The notes beneath the pieces are model-generated. The model saw only the letters and a list, made by a program, of their open reading frames with translations, had not been told where the DNA came from and ran no database searches. Position numbers and translations under genes: made by a program. A stretch of DNA of 64,000 nt from Hamadaea sp013361475. GTDB taxonomy: Bacteria; Actinomycetota; Actinomycetes; Mycobacteriales; Micromonosporaceae. The DNA is taken from the NCBI RefSeq assembly GCF_040654195.1, contig NZ_JBFAHM010000001.1:620001-684000 (forward strand). The letters run 5' to 3'. Of the stretch, positions 15,835 to 23,737 are shown one piece after another; positions within the stretch are counted from its first letter, which is position 1; every line of letters begins with the position of its first letter.

Positions 15835-16034
15835 ACCGACTTCCTCGCATCCTCTGGCGCGTCGCCGCGACCGGAGGTCAGCGCCACTACTGGGAGCCCG
15901 CGAGCAGGACCTACACCCGCGAGGACTACGCCCGCGACAAGGCCGAGTCCTACCGCAGGCAGGGCGCGACCGAGGTTCGCGTCTACCGCGCTGAGGTCAC
16001 CTGGGAGGACGTCACCGATGTCAAATCCCAATAA
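15831..16034 (+). CDS. small hypothetical phage protein
   Basis: A 67-residue protein starting MNRLPRILWRVAATGGQRHY with a charged end (EVTWEDVTDVKSQ). The sequence pattern (RDKAESYRRQGATEVRVYRA) resembles short adaptor-like beta-alpha proteins, but I do not recognise a family. The ATG overlaps the upstream stop; the end overlaps the resolvase-like gene by 17 bases, so the three are coupled. Confidence 0.55.
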   Translation: MNRLPRILWRVAATGGQRHYWEPASRTYTREDYARDKAESYRRQGATEVRVYRAEVTWEDVTDVKSQ

Positions 16035-16461
16035 AGCCAAGGGGACCGACTGGGAACGCCGCCTGACGCGCGCCTTCTGCGCCCTCGGCTTGCTGGCTAC
16101 CCGCCCGCATAACGAGGGCTGGCAGGACTCCGGTGACATCCACGGCCTCTCTCCCTTCGTCGGACAGGCGAAGAACTGGAAGAGCTGGGAGGACGCCATC
16201 CGTGAGGGCCTCGACGGCGCGGAGCGGCAGAAGGCGCACGCGGGCGAGCCGTTCGGAGTGGCGTTCGTGAAGCGCGCTCGGCGCGTGCTCGGCGACGGGT
16301 ACGCCGTGATGACGGTCGCGACGTTCGGCCGCATGCTCGTCCGTCTGCGCCGCGCTGAAGAGCTGCTCGCGCGCGATGCCCCCGGGGCGTACCGGTACCA
16401 CATGGGGGAGTGCCTCCGCGACCACGCGAAGCCCTTCCCGCGCGGCGATGCGCCGGCCTGA
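16018..16461 (+). CDS. Holliday junction resolvase-like nuclease
   Basis: A 147-residue protein with the layout of archaeal-type Hjr nucleases: KGTDWERRLTRAF (Glu near the N-terminus), then EGWQDSGDIHGL (Asp) and FVGQAKNWKSWEDA (QxK-type motif). This order, E..D..(E/Q)xK, is that of the PD-(D/E)XK fold; the usual E in ExK is Q here. It probably cuts branched DNA before packaging. A terminator follows the gene. Confidence 0.7.
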   Translation: MSNPNKAKGTDWERRLTRAFCALGLLATRPHNEGWQDSGDIHGLSPFVGQAKNWKSWEDAIREGLDGAERQKAHAGEPFGVAFVKRARRVLGDGYAVMTVATFGRMLVRLRRAEELLARDAPGAYRYHMGECLRDHAKPFPRGDAPA

Positions 16462-16470
16462 CCACTTCCA

Positions 16471-16508
16471 AGAGCCCGCCCCGGTCCGCACCGAGGCGGG
16501 CTCTTTCT
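16471..16508 (+). terminator. rho-independent terminator
   Basis: AGAGCCCGCC (16471-16480) and GGCGGGCTCT (16495-16504) are perfect ten-base arms, followed by TTCT. It ends the block started by class B copy 3. Confidence 0.8.
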
Positions 16509-16512
16509 GCCT

Positions 16513-16541
16513 GAACTTCCCGCCCGTGCTGGCGCATAGGC
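16513..16541 (+). promoter_or_regulatory. class B promoter-like repeat, copy 4 (short spacer)
   Basis: GAAC (16513-16516), 16 bases, CGCATAGG (16533-16540). It is the only copy with a 16-base spacer. The primase/helicase gene starts 27 bases downstream. Confidence 0.7.
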
Positions 16542-16567
16542 GATGCGATCGCATTCCAGAAAGGACC

Positions 16568-19090
16568 ATGGTGACTCTCGACGAGTTCCTCTCCCGCTTC
16601 CCCGAGGTGGTCGACGAGCCGGACGGCTGGGTTGTCCCGTGCCCGGCACACTCCGACTCTCGGCCGTCCCTGCGCATCGCCGTTTCGGAGGCCGGGAAGA
16701 TCCTGCTCAAGTGCCGCGCTGGCTGCTCGACCGGCAAGCGCAAGGACGACGACCCCGACGGCATTATCGAAGCCCTCGGTATGTCGTGGGCCGACCTTGA
16801 CGCGATCGAGCCCGGCGACGTGGTGACCCGCGCGACCTCGACGTCTCTCCCGGCCGGTCCCGTGCAGATCGCGGCGCTGGCGATGCGCCTCGACGCGTAC
16901 GCCGTGCAGATATGGGACGAGAGCGAGTGGGGTAACGACACCTTCGCGGCTCGCCAGTACGCGGCTGACCGATTCGGCGTCGCGGACGACGACGTCCGCC
17001 GTCTCGGCCTCGGCCTCGCGTTCGACCTCGGCGGAGGCCCCCGCCTCGTCGTCCCGTTCCGCGACAAGGACGGCATCCCGCGCGGCTACCAGGCCCGCGC
17101 CCTTGACCCGGCCGCCAAGGTGCGGTGGCTCGGTCCGAAGTCGCCCGATGGCGCGAGCTGGGCGAAGCTGGCATGGCTCCCGGCCGACACAGGATGGTCC
17201 GAGGTGATCGTCACGGAAGGACCGGGCGACGGCCTGACCGCGTGCGCCGTCGGGTACGACACGATTGCCGTCCGGGGTGCGGGCCTCGCTGGCTCGGTCG
17301 CCGACGACATCGTGCGCATGGCGAGCGGACGCCCGATCGTCGTCTGCGGCGACGCCGACCCGGCAGGCGATAGCTTCACGCGCAAGCTCGCGGCCGACCT
17401 CGCGAAGCTGGGCGCTGCCGTGCGGAAGCTCCGCCCTCCGGTCGACGGCGACGACATCACCGCGTGGCGCGAGCGGCAGCCCGACACCTTCGCTACCGAG
17501 TTCGTCCGCGCCGTGCAGTCCGCGCAGGACCCGGGCGGGCTGCGTACGCGAATGGACGCATGGACGGACGGCGACCTGACCGACGTTGCCGCTGCTCGCC
17601 GTCTGCGCGAGCACTTCGAGCGGCTTCGCTCGGGTGTGAGGTACTCGCCCGAGGCCGGCTTCTTCATCCTCCGCGACGGCGTGTGGCGCGTCGACAAGCT
17701 CGACGAGGTTCGCACGCACGCACAGGAGGTCGCGCGCTCGATCTGGGACGAGGCCGCGGCCCTCGCCGAGGCGCTCGACGCGGTCGAGGAGGCGAACGAC
17801 CCGGGCGGCGACGCGAAGGCACTGCGGGCGCGGGTCGGCAAGCTGAAGGCGTTCGCGAAGCACGCCAACTCGACGCGTGGCATCGACTCGATGGTGCGCG
17901 AGCTTCAGGCGCTCTCCGGCGTCGCGGCCGACGTGAACGACTTCGACAAGCAACATCACCTCTTGGCCGTGCGTAACGGCGTGGTCGACCTCCGCTCGGG
18001 CGCGCTGTTGCCGCACGATCCGTCGCTGTTGCTCACGCGTCGCGTTGACCTCGACTACGACCCGCAGGCGACCGCGCCGCGATGGGAAGCCTTCCTCGGC
18101 GAGGTCTTCCCCGACTATCCCGACCTGCCGGAGTACACGCGGCGGCTCGTCGGCTACGGCATTACGGGGGAGACCGCAGAGCAGTGCTTCGCGGTGCTGT
18201 GGGGGACCGGCGCGAACGGCAAGAGCGTCTTCACGGACTGCCTGACCGAGGTCTTCCGTGAGCTGACCGTGACCACGCCGTTCTCTACCTTCGAGGAGCG
18301 GGGGAGCGGCGGTATCCCAAACGACATCGCGGCTCTGAAGGGTGCTCGGCTCGTCATGGCGGCCGAGGGCGAGCAGGGGCGGCCGATGGCCGAGGCGGTG
18401 CTGAAGCGGGTCACGGGTCGCGACCTGATCTCGGCGCGGTTCATGCGGCGCGAGTTCTTCGAGTTCCGCCCGACGTTCCTGCTCATGCTGGCGACCAACT
18501 TCAAGCCGAGCTTCCGAGGCCAGGACGAGGGCCTGTGGCGGCGCGTGAAGCTCATTCCGTGGACGCGCTATTTCAAGCCGGAGGAGCGTGACCACAAGCT
18601 CGGCGACAAGCTCGCGGCGGAGGCGCAGGGCATCCTGACGTGGGCCGTCCGGGGTGCGGTCGAGTGGTACCGCGACGGTCTTGGAGACCCGGCCGCGATC
18701 CGCAATGCCACGGCTGAGTATCGGCAGACGAGCGACGCGCTTGCGGGCTTCCTGCCCGGGGTCTTCATCCGCGACGCGGACGGAACGGTTCCCGTCCGTG
18801 AGGTCTGGGACGCCTATCGCGAGTGGGCCGAGGAGGAGGCGCTTCCGCTCAAGGAACGGTGGCAGCGGAAGACGCTGTACGCCGCCCTCGACGAGCGCGG
18901 TATCTCGCAGTACCGCACGGCGTCCGAGCGTGGCTTCCGTGGGCTCCGGCGCACCAAGCAGGCCGACGAAATCCCCGGAGAAAGTCCGGCCGTATCGCGA
19001 ACACCTGCTAGCCCCCTGGCGCATAGGCAGAGCGACAACCCACTAACCGGCGCTTCGCTCGCCGATGTGTTCCAAGGAGCTACCCCGTGA
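16568..19090 (+). CDS. primase/helicase, D5-type
   Basis: An 840-residue replication protein. The N-terminal part is primase-like: a zinc-binding stretch (CPAHSDSRPSLRIA to CRAGC, residues 22-60) and a Toprim region (EVIVTEGPGDGLTACAV and IVVCGDADPAGDSF). The C-terminal part is a superfamily 3 helicase of the D5/pox type with Walker A LWGTGANGKSVF (K552), Walker B-like ALKGARLVMAAE and LLMLATNFKP. Such fusions drive replication in many actinophages, including phiC31 relatives. ATG 16568 has AAAGGA upstream. Class B copy 5 lies within its last 90 bases. Confidence 0.85.
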   Translation: MVTLDEFLSRFPEVVDEPDGWVVPCPAHSDSRPSLRIAVSEAGKILLKCRAGCSTGKRKDDDPDGIIEALGMSWADLDAIEPGDVVTRATSTSLPAGPVQIAALAMRLDAYAVQIWDESEWGNDTFAARQYAADRFGVADDDVRRLGLGLAFDLGGGPRLVVPFRDKDGIPRGYQARALDPAAKVRWLGPKSPDGASWAKLAWLPADTGWSEVIVTEGPGDGLTACAVGYDTIAVRGAGLAGSVADDIVRMASGRPIVVCGDADPAGDSFTRKLAADLAKLGAAVRKLRPPVDGDDITAWRERQPDTFATEFVRAVQSAQDPGGLRTRMDAWTDGDLTDVAAARRLREHFERLRSGVRYSPEAGFFILRDGVWRVDKLDEVRTHAQEVARSIWDEAAALAEALDAVEEANDPGGDAKALRARVGKLKAFAKHANSTRGIDSMVRELQALSGVAADVNDFDKQHHLLAVRNGVVDLRSGALLPHDPSLLLTRRVDLDYDPQATAPRWEAFLGEVFPDYPDLPEYTRRLVGYGITGETAEQCFAVLWGTGANGKSVFTDCLTEVFRELTVTTPFSTFEERGSGGIPNDIAALKGARLVMAAEGEQGRPMAEAVLKRVTGRDLISARFMRREFFEFRPTFLLMLATNFKPSFRGQDEGLWRRVKLIPWTRYFKPEERDHKLGDKLAAEAQGILTWAVRGAVEWYRDGLGDPAAIRNATAEYRQTSDALAGFLPGVFIRDADGTVPVREVWDAYREWAEEEALPLKERWQRKTLYAALDERGISQYRTASERGFRGLRRTKQADEIPGESPAVSRTPASPLAHRQSDNPLTGASLADVFQGATP
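18999..19028 (+). promoter_or_regulatory. class B promoter-like repeat, copy 5 (inside primase gene)
   Basis: GAAC (18999-19002), 17 bases, CGCATAGG (19020-19027). It lies in the last 90 bases of the primase/helicase coding region and precedes the small gene at 19087 and the polymerase block. Confidence 0.7.
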
Positions 19091-19290
19091 GCCGACGTGA
19101 GTACGAGATCTGTGCGGGCTTCCCGCGCGGTGATGTCCACTTCAAGATGCACCTCGACGACGAGGAGGCCGACGTCATTCGGTTCTTCGCTGAGCGCCTC
19201 GTCGAGGAGGCTGCCGGAGAGGGCATCGTCGATTACCTCGACGTCGTCGAGGTGAACCCCGAGGGCCTCACCAACGCGGACGTCGCATGA
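19087..19290 (+). CDS. small acidic hypothetical protein
   Basis: A 67-residue protein, GTG start overlapping the primase stop, with CAAGGAG upstream. It is rich in Asp and Glu (LDDEEADVIRFFAERLVEEA). Acidic phage proteins of this size are often protein-binding or DNA mimics, but nothing specific is visible here. It overlaps the next gene by four bases. Confidence 0.6.
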   Translation: MSRREYEICAGFPRGDVHFKMHLDDEEADVIRFFAERLVEEAAGEGIVDYLDVVEVNPEGLTNADVA

Positions 19291-19712
19291 CGACCCCGGG
19301 CGACGAGTGCGGCGTGAAGGGCGGGTGCCCTGCGTGCCCGCTGTTCGTGCACAACATCTGCGGTGACCCCGCGCCGACTGTGTCCATCGCCATCGACGGC
19401 TATGACGCAGTGAACGACGCCGAGCTACCCGGCATGTGGGAGGCCGCCGACTTCATGGGCGGGCTGGACGTGGTGCGCCCTGCTCAGGTCTGCGTGCAGA
19501 CCCGGACGGGCGTAGTTCCTTGTGGGCACAGTGCGCTAGCCACCTCGCGCGAGGCGGTTGCCGCACTTCGAGTCTCGCGCATGAGCGGGGGCCGTCTGCT
19601 GATGGTCGAGAACGACGAGGCGGGCGCGTTCCACCCGGACGCGCCGGACGTCGACCCGGACGAGCCGCTCCCGATCGGTGGGGGGTGCTGCGGAGGTGCG
19701 TGCGGCGATTAG
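19287..19712 (+). CDS. cysteine-rich hypothetical protein
   Basis: A 141-residue protein with cysteines grouped at the start (CGVKGGCPACPLF, HNICGD), middle (QVCVQT, VVPCGHSA) and end (GGGCCGGACGD). The first cluster (CxxxxxCxxC) could bind zinc or an iron-sulphur cluster. The middle part is weakly hydrophobic. It sits between primase and polymerase in the replication operon. I do not recognise a family. Confidence 0.6.
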   Translation: MTTPGDECGVKGGCPACPLFVHNICGDPAPTVSIAIDGYDAVNDAELPGMWEAADFMGGLDVVRPAQVCVQTRTGVVPCGHSALATSREAVAALRVSRMSGGRLLMVENDEAGAFHPDAPDVDPDEPLPIGGGCCGGACGD

Positions 19713-19797
19713 CGACAACCCGATCGTGGTCTTCCTTATCGGGCTGGCCGTGATCGTCGTCTTTCTGGCGCTCGTCAGGCCATCAGGCCGCGACTAG
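19696..19797 (+). CDS. 33-residue single-pass membrane protein
   Basis: A GTG-started frame encodes AAISDNPIVVFLIGLAVIVV followed by FLALVRPSGRD: a near-ideal single membrane helix with a basic C-terminus. It overlaps the end of the cysteine-rich gene and is followed by a hairpin. GGAGG lies directly before the GTG, rather close. Its compact membrane design in phage sequence argues for a real gene, but there is no independent support. Confidence 0.45.
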   Translation: MRAAISDNPIVVFLIGLAVIVVFLALVRPSGRD

Positions 19798-19813
19798 CTC
19801 ACCCCCTAAGAGT

Positions 19814-19862
19814 CCCCCGGGGCGCTACGTGCTGAACGAAAAGCCGTGGCGCTTCGGGGGTA
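19814..19862 (+). terminator. hairpin, probable terminator
   Basis: CCCCCGGGGCGCTACG pairs with CGTGGCGCTTCGGGGG (16 positions, with G-T wobbles) around a 15-base loop. There is no clear T run. Confidence 0.5.
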
Positions 19863-19881
19863 TCTGCGTTTGGAGCCCTGA

Positions 19882-21717
19882 TTGATCACGCTGACTCATC
19901 AGGTGGCGGGCGAAGAGTGCAAGATCTACTTCCCCGAGCGCCTTGAAGACCTCGACGGCTTCGATTCCTTCCTCGCCGCAGGCGACCGCGTCCTAGCGAT
20001 CGACACCGAGACGACCGGCCTCGACGTTTACACGCCTGGTCACCGTCTCCGGCTCGTGCAGTTCGGCAACCGCGTCGAGGCGTGGGTGCTGCGCTGGGAC
20101 ATCTTCGCCGCCGCGATCCGCCGCGCACTCGGCATGCGCCGCCACTTCGTTGCGCACAACGCGCCTTATGACCTGCTCGTCCTCGACCGGCACGCGGGCG
20201 TGCGCGTCGAAGACCTCGGCCCGCAGACCTTCGACACCCGCGTACTCGCTCACCTCCTCGACCCGCGCGCCGAGCAGGAAGGCGGGCTCGGCCTGGCGCT
20301 CAAGCCGCTCTCGGCGGTCTACGTCGACCCGGGCGCGGTCGACACGGCGAACGGCCTGACGGCGCGGTTCCGCGCGCTCGGCTTCACGAAGGCGACCGGG
20401 TGGGCTGGCATCCCGATCGACGACGAGCTGTATATCCGGTACGCCGGCCTTGACGTCATCTACGCCCGTCGGCTCTTCGACGAGATCGCCCCGACCGTCC
20501 ATCAGGTTGGGCTCGACCGGCTCTCGACCTTCGAGCACCACCTACAGGTCTGCCTAGCGATCATGCAACGCCGAGGGATGCGCCTCGACGTGGGGTACGT
20601 CGAGCGCCTCAAGCGGGACCTTCTCGCCGAGGCGGAGCGGCACATCCGGACGGCCGCTCAGTACGGCGTCGCCAACGTCAACAGCACGGCGCAGGTCGCC
20701 GCTGCGCTGCTCGCGATGGGGGAGACCCTCGACGAGCGGACAGCGTCCGGCGCACCGAAGGTCGACAAGGGCGTGCTCTTGCCGCTCGCAGATCTCTCGC
20801 TTCAGTGGGAGCGGATCGACGCCCGCACTCCCAACCCGCTAGCCGACGCGATCGTGCGCGGGAAGCGGGCCGCGAAGTGGGCGGAGACATACGCTCAGGC
20901 GTTCCTCGACCTCATGGACGCGGACGGCCGCCTACACCCGTCCATCGGCGGGCTCCAAGCGCGGACGGCGCGCATGTCGGTCTCCCGGCCGCCGCTTCAG
21001 CAACTCCCATCGTCCGACTGGACCATCCGACGAAGCTTCATCGCTGACCCCGGTCAGGTGATCATCGCGGCGGACTATCAGGCGGTCGAGATGCGTGTAC
21101 TTGCCGCGCTCTCCGGCGACGAGACCATGAAGCGCGCTATCGCCGAGGGCGTCGACCTGCACAGCTTCACCGCTGAGCGCGTCTTCGGGCCGGACTTCAC
21201 GAAGCAACATAGGAAGATCGCGAAGGCAGTCGGCTTCGGGAAGGTCTATGGCGGTGGCGCGACCACCGTCGCACGCCAGACAGGCGCGGACATGACGGCC
21301 GTGAAGACGGCGATGACCGCCTATGACGCGACGTTCCCCGGAATCAAGCGCTACGCCCGTCGCCTCATGGCCCGCGCCGAGTTCGGTAAGCGCGAGGTGG
21401 TCACACCCTCGGGCCGGCACCTACCGCTCGACCGTAACCGTCTCTACGCGGCCACGAACTACGTCGTGCAGTCGACCGCGCGCGACCTGCTCGCTCAGGC
21501 CATTGTCGACATCTTCGACGCGGGCATGGGCGATCACCTGCTGTTGCCCGTGCATGACGAGCTGATCGCGCAGGCCCCTCGCGAGTCCGCCGAGGAGGTA
21601 ATCCGCGAGATCGGCCGCCTCATGGAATCCACTTTCTACGGCGTGCGAATCGAGTCCGACCCGTCGGTCTACGGCCCGAGTTGGGGCCACGGATACGGCG
21701 CACCTGAGTACCTGTAG
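19882..21717 (+). CDS. DNA polymerase, family A with 3'-5' exonuclease
   Basis: A 611-residue replicative polymerase of the T7/Pol I type. The exonuclease domain shows ExoI DTETTGLD (residues 41-48), ExoII HNAPYDLLVLD and ExoIII RYAGLDVIYAR. The polymerase domain shows motif A VIIAADYQAVEMR (D398), motif B HRKIAKAVGFGKVYGG and motif C LPVHDE (H558, D559). All catalytic acidic residues are present, so it should be active and proofreading. There is no 5' nuclease domain, as usual for phage enzymes. TTG start with TTGGAG upstream. Confidence 0.95.
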   Translation: MITLTHQVAGEECKIYFPERLEDLDGFDSFLAAGDRVLAIDTETTGLDVYTPGHRLRLVQFGNRVEAWVLRWDIFAAAIRRALGMRRHFVAHNAPYDLLVLDRHAGVRVEDLGPQTFDTRVLAHLLDPRAEQEGGLGLALKPLSAVYVDPGAVDTANGLTARFRALGFTKATGWAGIPIDDELYIRYAGLDVIYARRLFDEIAPTVHQVGLDRLSTFEHHLQVCLAIMQRRGMRLDVGYVERLKRDLLAEAERHIRTAAQYGVANVNSTAQVAAALLAMGETLDERTASGAPKVDKGVLLPLADLSLQWERIDARTPNPLADAIVRGKRAAKWAETYAQAFLDLMDADGRLHPSIGGLQARTARMSVSRPPLQQLPSSDWTIRRSFIADPGQVIIAADYQAVEMRVLAALSGDETMKRAIAEGVDLHSFTAERVFGPDFTKQHRKIAKAVGFGKVYGGGATTVARQTGADMTAVKTAMTAYDATFPGIKRYARRLMARAEFGKREVVTPSGRHLPLDRNRLYAATNYVVQSTARDLLAQAIVDIFDAGMGDHLLLPVHDELIAQAPRESAEEVIREIGRLMESTFYGVRIESDPSVYGPSWGHGYGAPEYL

Positions 21718-21803
21718 TCACACCCCGGAAAGGACCGCATTAGCGCTATGATCCTTCGTACGCATGTTCGAGTGCGGGCCGTGAGCAGGCGAGGAGCGAG
21801 CGA

Positions 21804-22145
21804 GTGACCCCCATTGACACCGATCAGGATACGGACGCCGAGCTTTTTGCGCGCTTGCTCGACTTGCTCCGCCGAGAGGCCGACGCGCTTTCTGCGCTTT
21901 TGCCGACCGCGATAGAGGCCCAATGGACGATGTCCCCGACCCCTCGACCGAGGGAGGACACCACCGAACGGGCAAAAAACGTACGTTCAGACCCAACGGG
22001 TGACATTGCGCTAGATCAACACCGCCTCGACCTGCGCACGGAGGTAGTACGATCCGAGCGCGCGATACGGGGAGCGATCGTAGCCTTACGCGGCGCACGC
22101 GTCGGCCTCGTCCGTGCGGTAGCCCCATGGTCCGAGGAGGTCTAG
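21804..22145 (+). CDS. hypothetical phage protein, helical
   Basis: A 113-residue protein with a GTG start. Two helical parts (ELFARLLDLLRREADALSAL, and LDLRTEVVRSERAIRGAIVA) flank a disordered loop (MSPTPRPREDTTERAKNVRS). It may form a coiled-coil dimer. A short frame (21748-21807) with a possible ribosome site ends on its start codon and might be a leader peptide, but the spacing is poor. Function unknown. Confidence 0.5.
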   Translation: MTPIDTDQDTDAELFARLLDLLRREADALSALLPTAIEAQWTMSPTPRPREDTTERAKNVRSDPTGDIALDQHRLDLRTEVVRSERAIRGAIVALRGARVGLVRAVAPWSEEV

Positions 22146-22149
22146 CAGA

Positions 22150-22497
22150 TTGCCCCCTAGCTCAGTCGCGTTGGAAACGTTCCAACGGACGTTGAAGATC
22201 TACCTCGCCACCCCTCCTCACTGCGCCAACCTCGCCGCCGTCGCCGCCGTCTGCGCCGCTCTCGCGGTGCTCGGGTGCGAGGTCGCGTTGCCGGCCGCCG
22301 CGCCGGAGGAAGCCGCAGGCGTCGAGGACGAGCTACTCATCACGGCGTGCGACCTCGACGCGCTTCTGATGGCGGACTACGTCGTGACCATGCCCGGCGC
22401 TGAGCGGCAGTGGGAAGCGACCATGGCCCCGGCGTACGGGGTGCCCGTCATGAGCTTGGCCAAGTTCGCTGACCTTGCGCCTACGCTGACACGCTGA
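22150..22497 (+). CDS. nucleoside deoxyribosyltransferase-like / DUF4406-like protein
   Basis: A 115-residue protein, TTG start. The pattern KIYLATPPHCANL at the start and DYVVTMPGAERQWEATMA and YGVPVMSL near the end matches the small Rossmann-like family around DUF4406, in which a first strand 'iYLagP' and a later 'aD.vv.lpg...S.G...E...A..lG.pv' are typical. The S-x-G motif is replaced by ERQW. A nucleotide or base salvage role is possible; catalysis is not supported by visible residues. Confidence 0.5.
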   Translation: MPPSSVALETFQRTLKIYLATPPHCANLAAVAAVCAALAVLGCEVALPAAAPEEAAGVEDELLITACDLDALLMADYVVTMPGAERQWEATMAPAYGVPVMSLAKFADLAPTLTR

Positions 22498-22513
22498 CCG
22501 CACTAACGATCAT

Positions 22514-22551
22514 CGGCCCTCGGGAGTGACTCCCGGGGGCCGCTTTCCTTT
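22514..22551 (+). terminator. strong rho-independent terminator
   Basis: CGGCCCTCGGGA (22514-22525) pairs with TCCCGGGGGCCG (22531-22542), followed by CTTTCCTTT. It ends the polymerase operon and insulates the early promoter downstream. Confidence 0.8.
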
Positions 22552-22599
22552 CCGTGATCATCCGTTCGGATGGAATCCCCGCGATCTCCGCTAGCACAC

Positions 22600-22628
22600 T
22601 TGCGCAAGTCGCCTAGCGCGAGCAATCT
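22600..22628 (+). promoter_or_regulatory. class A promoter with operator
   Basis: TTGCGC (22600-22605), 17 bases, CAATCT (22623-22628). GCGCAAG-TCGC-CTAGCGC (22602-22619) covers the -35 and spacer. The leader to the sigma-like gene is about 90 bases. Confidence 0.7.
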
Positions 22629-22724
22629 TGGTGCCGAGCAGCGCTGTTTAGCTGCGACTTAGAACACCCGTCGGAACGGACCGGTACCACCGGCCGGACC
22701 TCTTGCGCCCTTTGGAGGGTTGGT

Positions 22725-23492
22725 ATGTCCACTTTCGATGCCATCTGGGAAGCGCCCGTGCAGCACATCGAGACCGACGCGGAGGAGGTCGAGCTGATTG
22801 AGGCCGCGAAGGGCGGCGACGAGACTGCGACGCTCCGCCTGCTCGCCTCGTACATGCCGCAGCTCCGCCGCGCGGTCGGGCACTACACCCGCGCCCTGTC
22901 GCTCGACGACGCCCGGCAGTCTGCGCTGTTGGGCTTCATGTCCGCGATCAAGGCGCACGACGTCAGCAAGTCGACCCGGCTTACCTCGATCCTCCGGCAT
23001 CACCTCGACGCCGCCCTCTCGGAGGACGCCGACCAGGCGAACGGCTCCGGCTTCACCGTGCCGGGCCGGACGCTCGACCGCTGGCGTGGCATCGTCGCCG
23101 CAGCGGGTGGTGACTTCTCGGCCGCCGCGAAGCTCGCGCCGTCGCACGCGATGACCGAAGAGACCTTCTGGACGGTCTTCTCTGCGCTGTACCGCAGCAA
23201 CTCGCTTCAGGCGCTCAACGTGGGGGACGGGTCCGAGCCGGTCTCACTGGTCGCCCCGCGCGAGATCGCGGACGCCGAAGATCGCGTGCTGGTAGATCTC
23301 GCCTTCTCCTCGGTCGACGCGATCGAGACCCTCGTAATCTCCCTCGCCTACGGCTTCGGCGACGAGGACCCCGTGCCGGACGCCGAGATCGGGCACCGTC
23401 ACGGCTTCTCGCGGCTGAAGACCCTGCGCACGCGGCAGCGCGCGCTGACGAAGATGCGGTCTGCTCTTGGGGTAGATGCGCTAGTCGCCTAG
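22725..23492 (+). CDS. phage sigma-like factor 1
   Basis: A 255-residue protein resembling a reduced sigma70 factor. Residues about 24-70 (LIEAAKGGDETATLRLLASY then LSLDDARQSALLGFMSAIKA) look like region 2, which binds the core enzyme and the -10 element. Residues about 200-250 (AIETLVISLAYGFG, then AEIGHRHGFSRLKTLRTRQR) look like region 4 with a helix-turn-helix. The middle is not recognised. GGAGGG lies before the ATG. A class A promoter drives it, so it should be made early. It is a candidate factor for the class B sites. Confidence 0.65.
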   Translation: MSTFDAIWEAPVQHIETDAEEVELIEAAKGGDETATLRLLASYMPQLRRAVGHYTRALSLDDARQSALLGFMSAIKAHDVSKSTRLTSILRHHLDAALSEDADQANGSGFTVPGRTLDRWRGIVAAAGGDFSAAAKLAPSHAMTEETFWTVFSALYRSNSLQALNVGDGSEPVSLVAPREIADAEDRVLVDLAFSSVDAIETLVISLAYGFGDEDPVPDAEIGHRHGFSRLKTLRTRQRALTKMRSALGVDALVA

Positions 23493-23495
23493 CGC
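23478..23495. promoter_or_regulatory. perfect operator overlapping the sigma-like gene stop
   Basis: GCGCTAG-TCGC-CTAGCGC, a perfect seven-base inverted repeat, includes the TAG stop of sigma-like factor 1. A further half site CTAGCGA is at 23503-23509. No promoter is attached on the plus strand. Confidence 0.6.
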
Positions 23496-23528
23496 GGACC
23501 GCCTAGCGAAATTGGTCGGGGGCGAGGC

Positions 23529-23558
23529 GAACAGTCCGCCCCCGCCTGGCGCATAGGC
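23529..23558 (+). promoter_or_regulatory. class B promoter-like repeat, copy 6
   Basis: GAAC (23529-23532), 17 bases, CGCATAGG (23550-23557). It precedes the short operon that ends with sigma-like factor 2. Confidence 0.75.
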
Positions 23559-23590
23559 CCTGTAACCGCTCATCACAGAGGAGAGACCCG

Positions 23591-23737
23591 ATGATCACCG
23601 CAGATTCCGACTTCGCGCCCTCGGCCGATTACGACTACACCGACTTCGAGGAGCGCGACGCGCTCGAAGCCGAGGCCGAGGACGCCTTGCGCTCGCTGCT
23701 CTGGGACCTGCCCGCGCGGCCGGGAACGCGCCGATGA
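23591..23737 (+). CDS. 48-residue acidic protein
   Basis: A small protein (MITADSDFAPSADYDYTDFE then ERDALEAEAEDALRSLLWDL) with strong negative charge. GAGAGA precedes the ATG; the stop overlaps the next ATG. It could be an anti-sigma or RNA polymerase-binding protein given its neighbours, but this is only a guess from context. Confidence 0.55.
   Translation: MITADSDFAPSADYDYTDFEERDALEAEAEDALRSLLWDLPARPGTRR

Noticed and set aside
16097..19024. A 975-codon open frame on the minus strand across the primase/helicase gene
   Set aside because: It mirrors a gene with clear motifs; long antisense frames are usual in high-G+C DNA, and its sequence is Arg/Ala/Val-rich without any domain.
19831..19870. 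A seventh class B site before the polymerase gene (GAAC and GTGGCGC present)
   Set aside because: The spacing between GAAC and GGCGC is about five bases shorter and CATAGG is absent; it lies in a hairpin.
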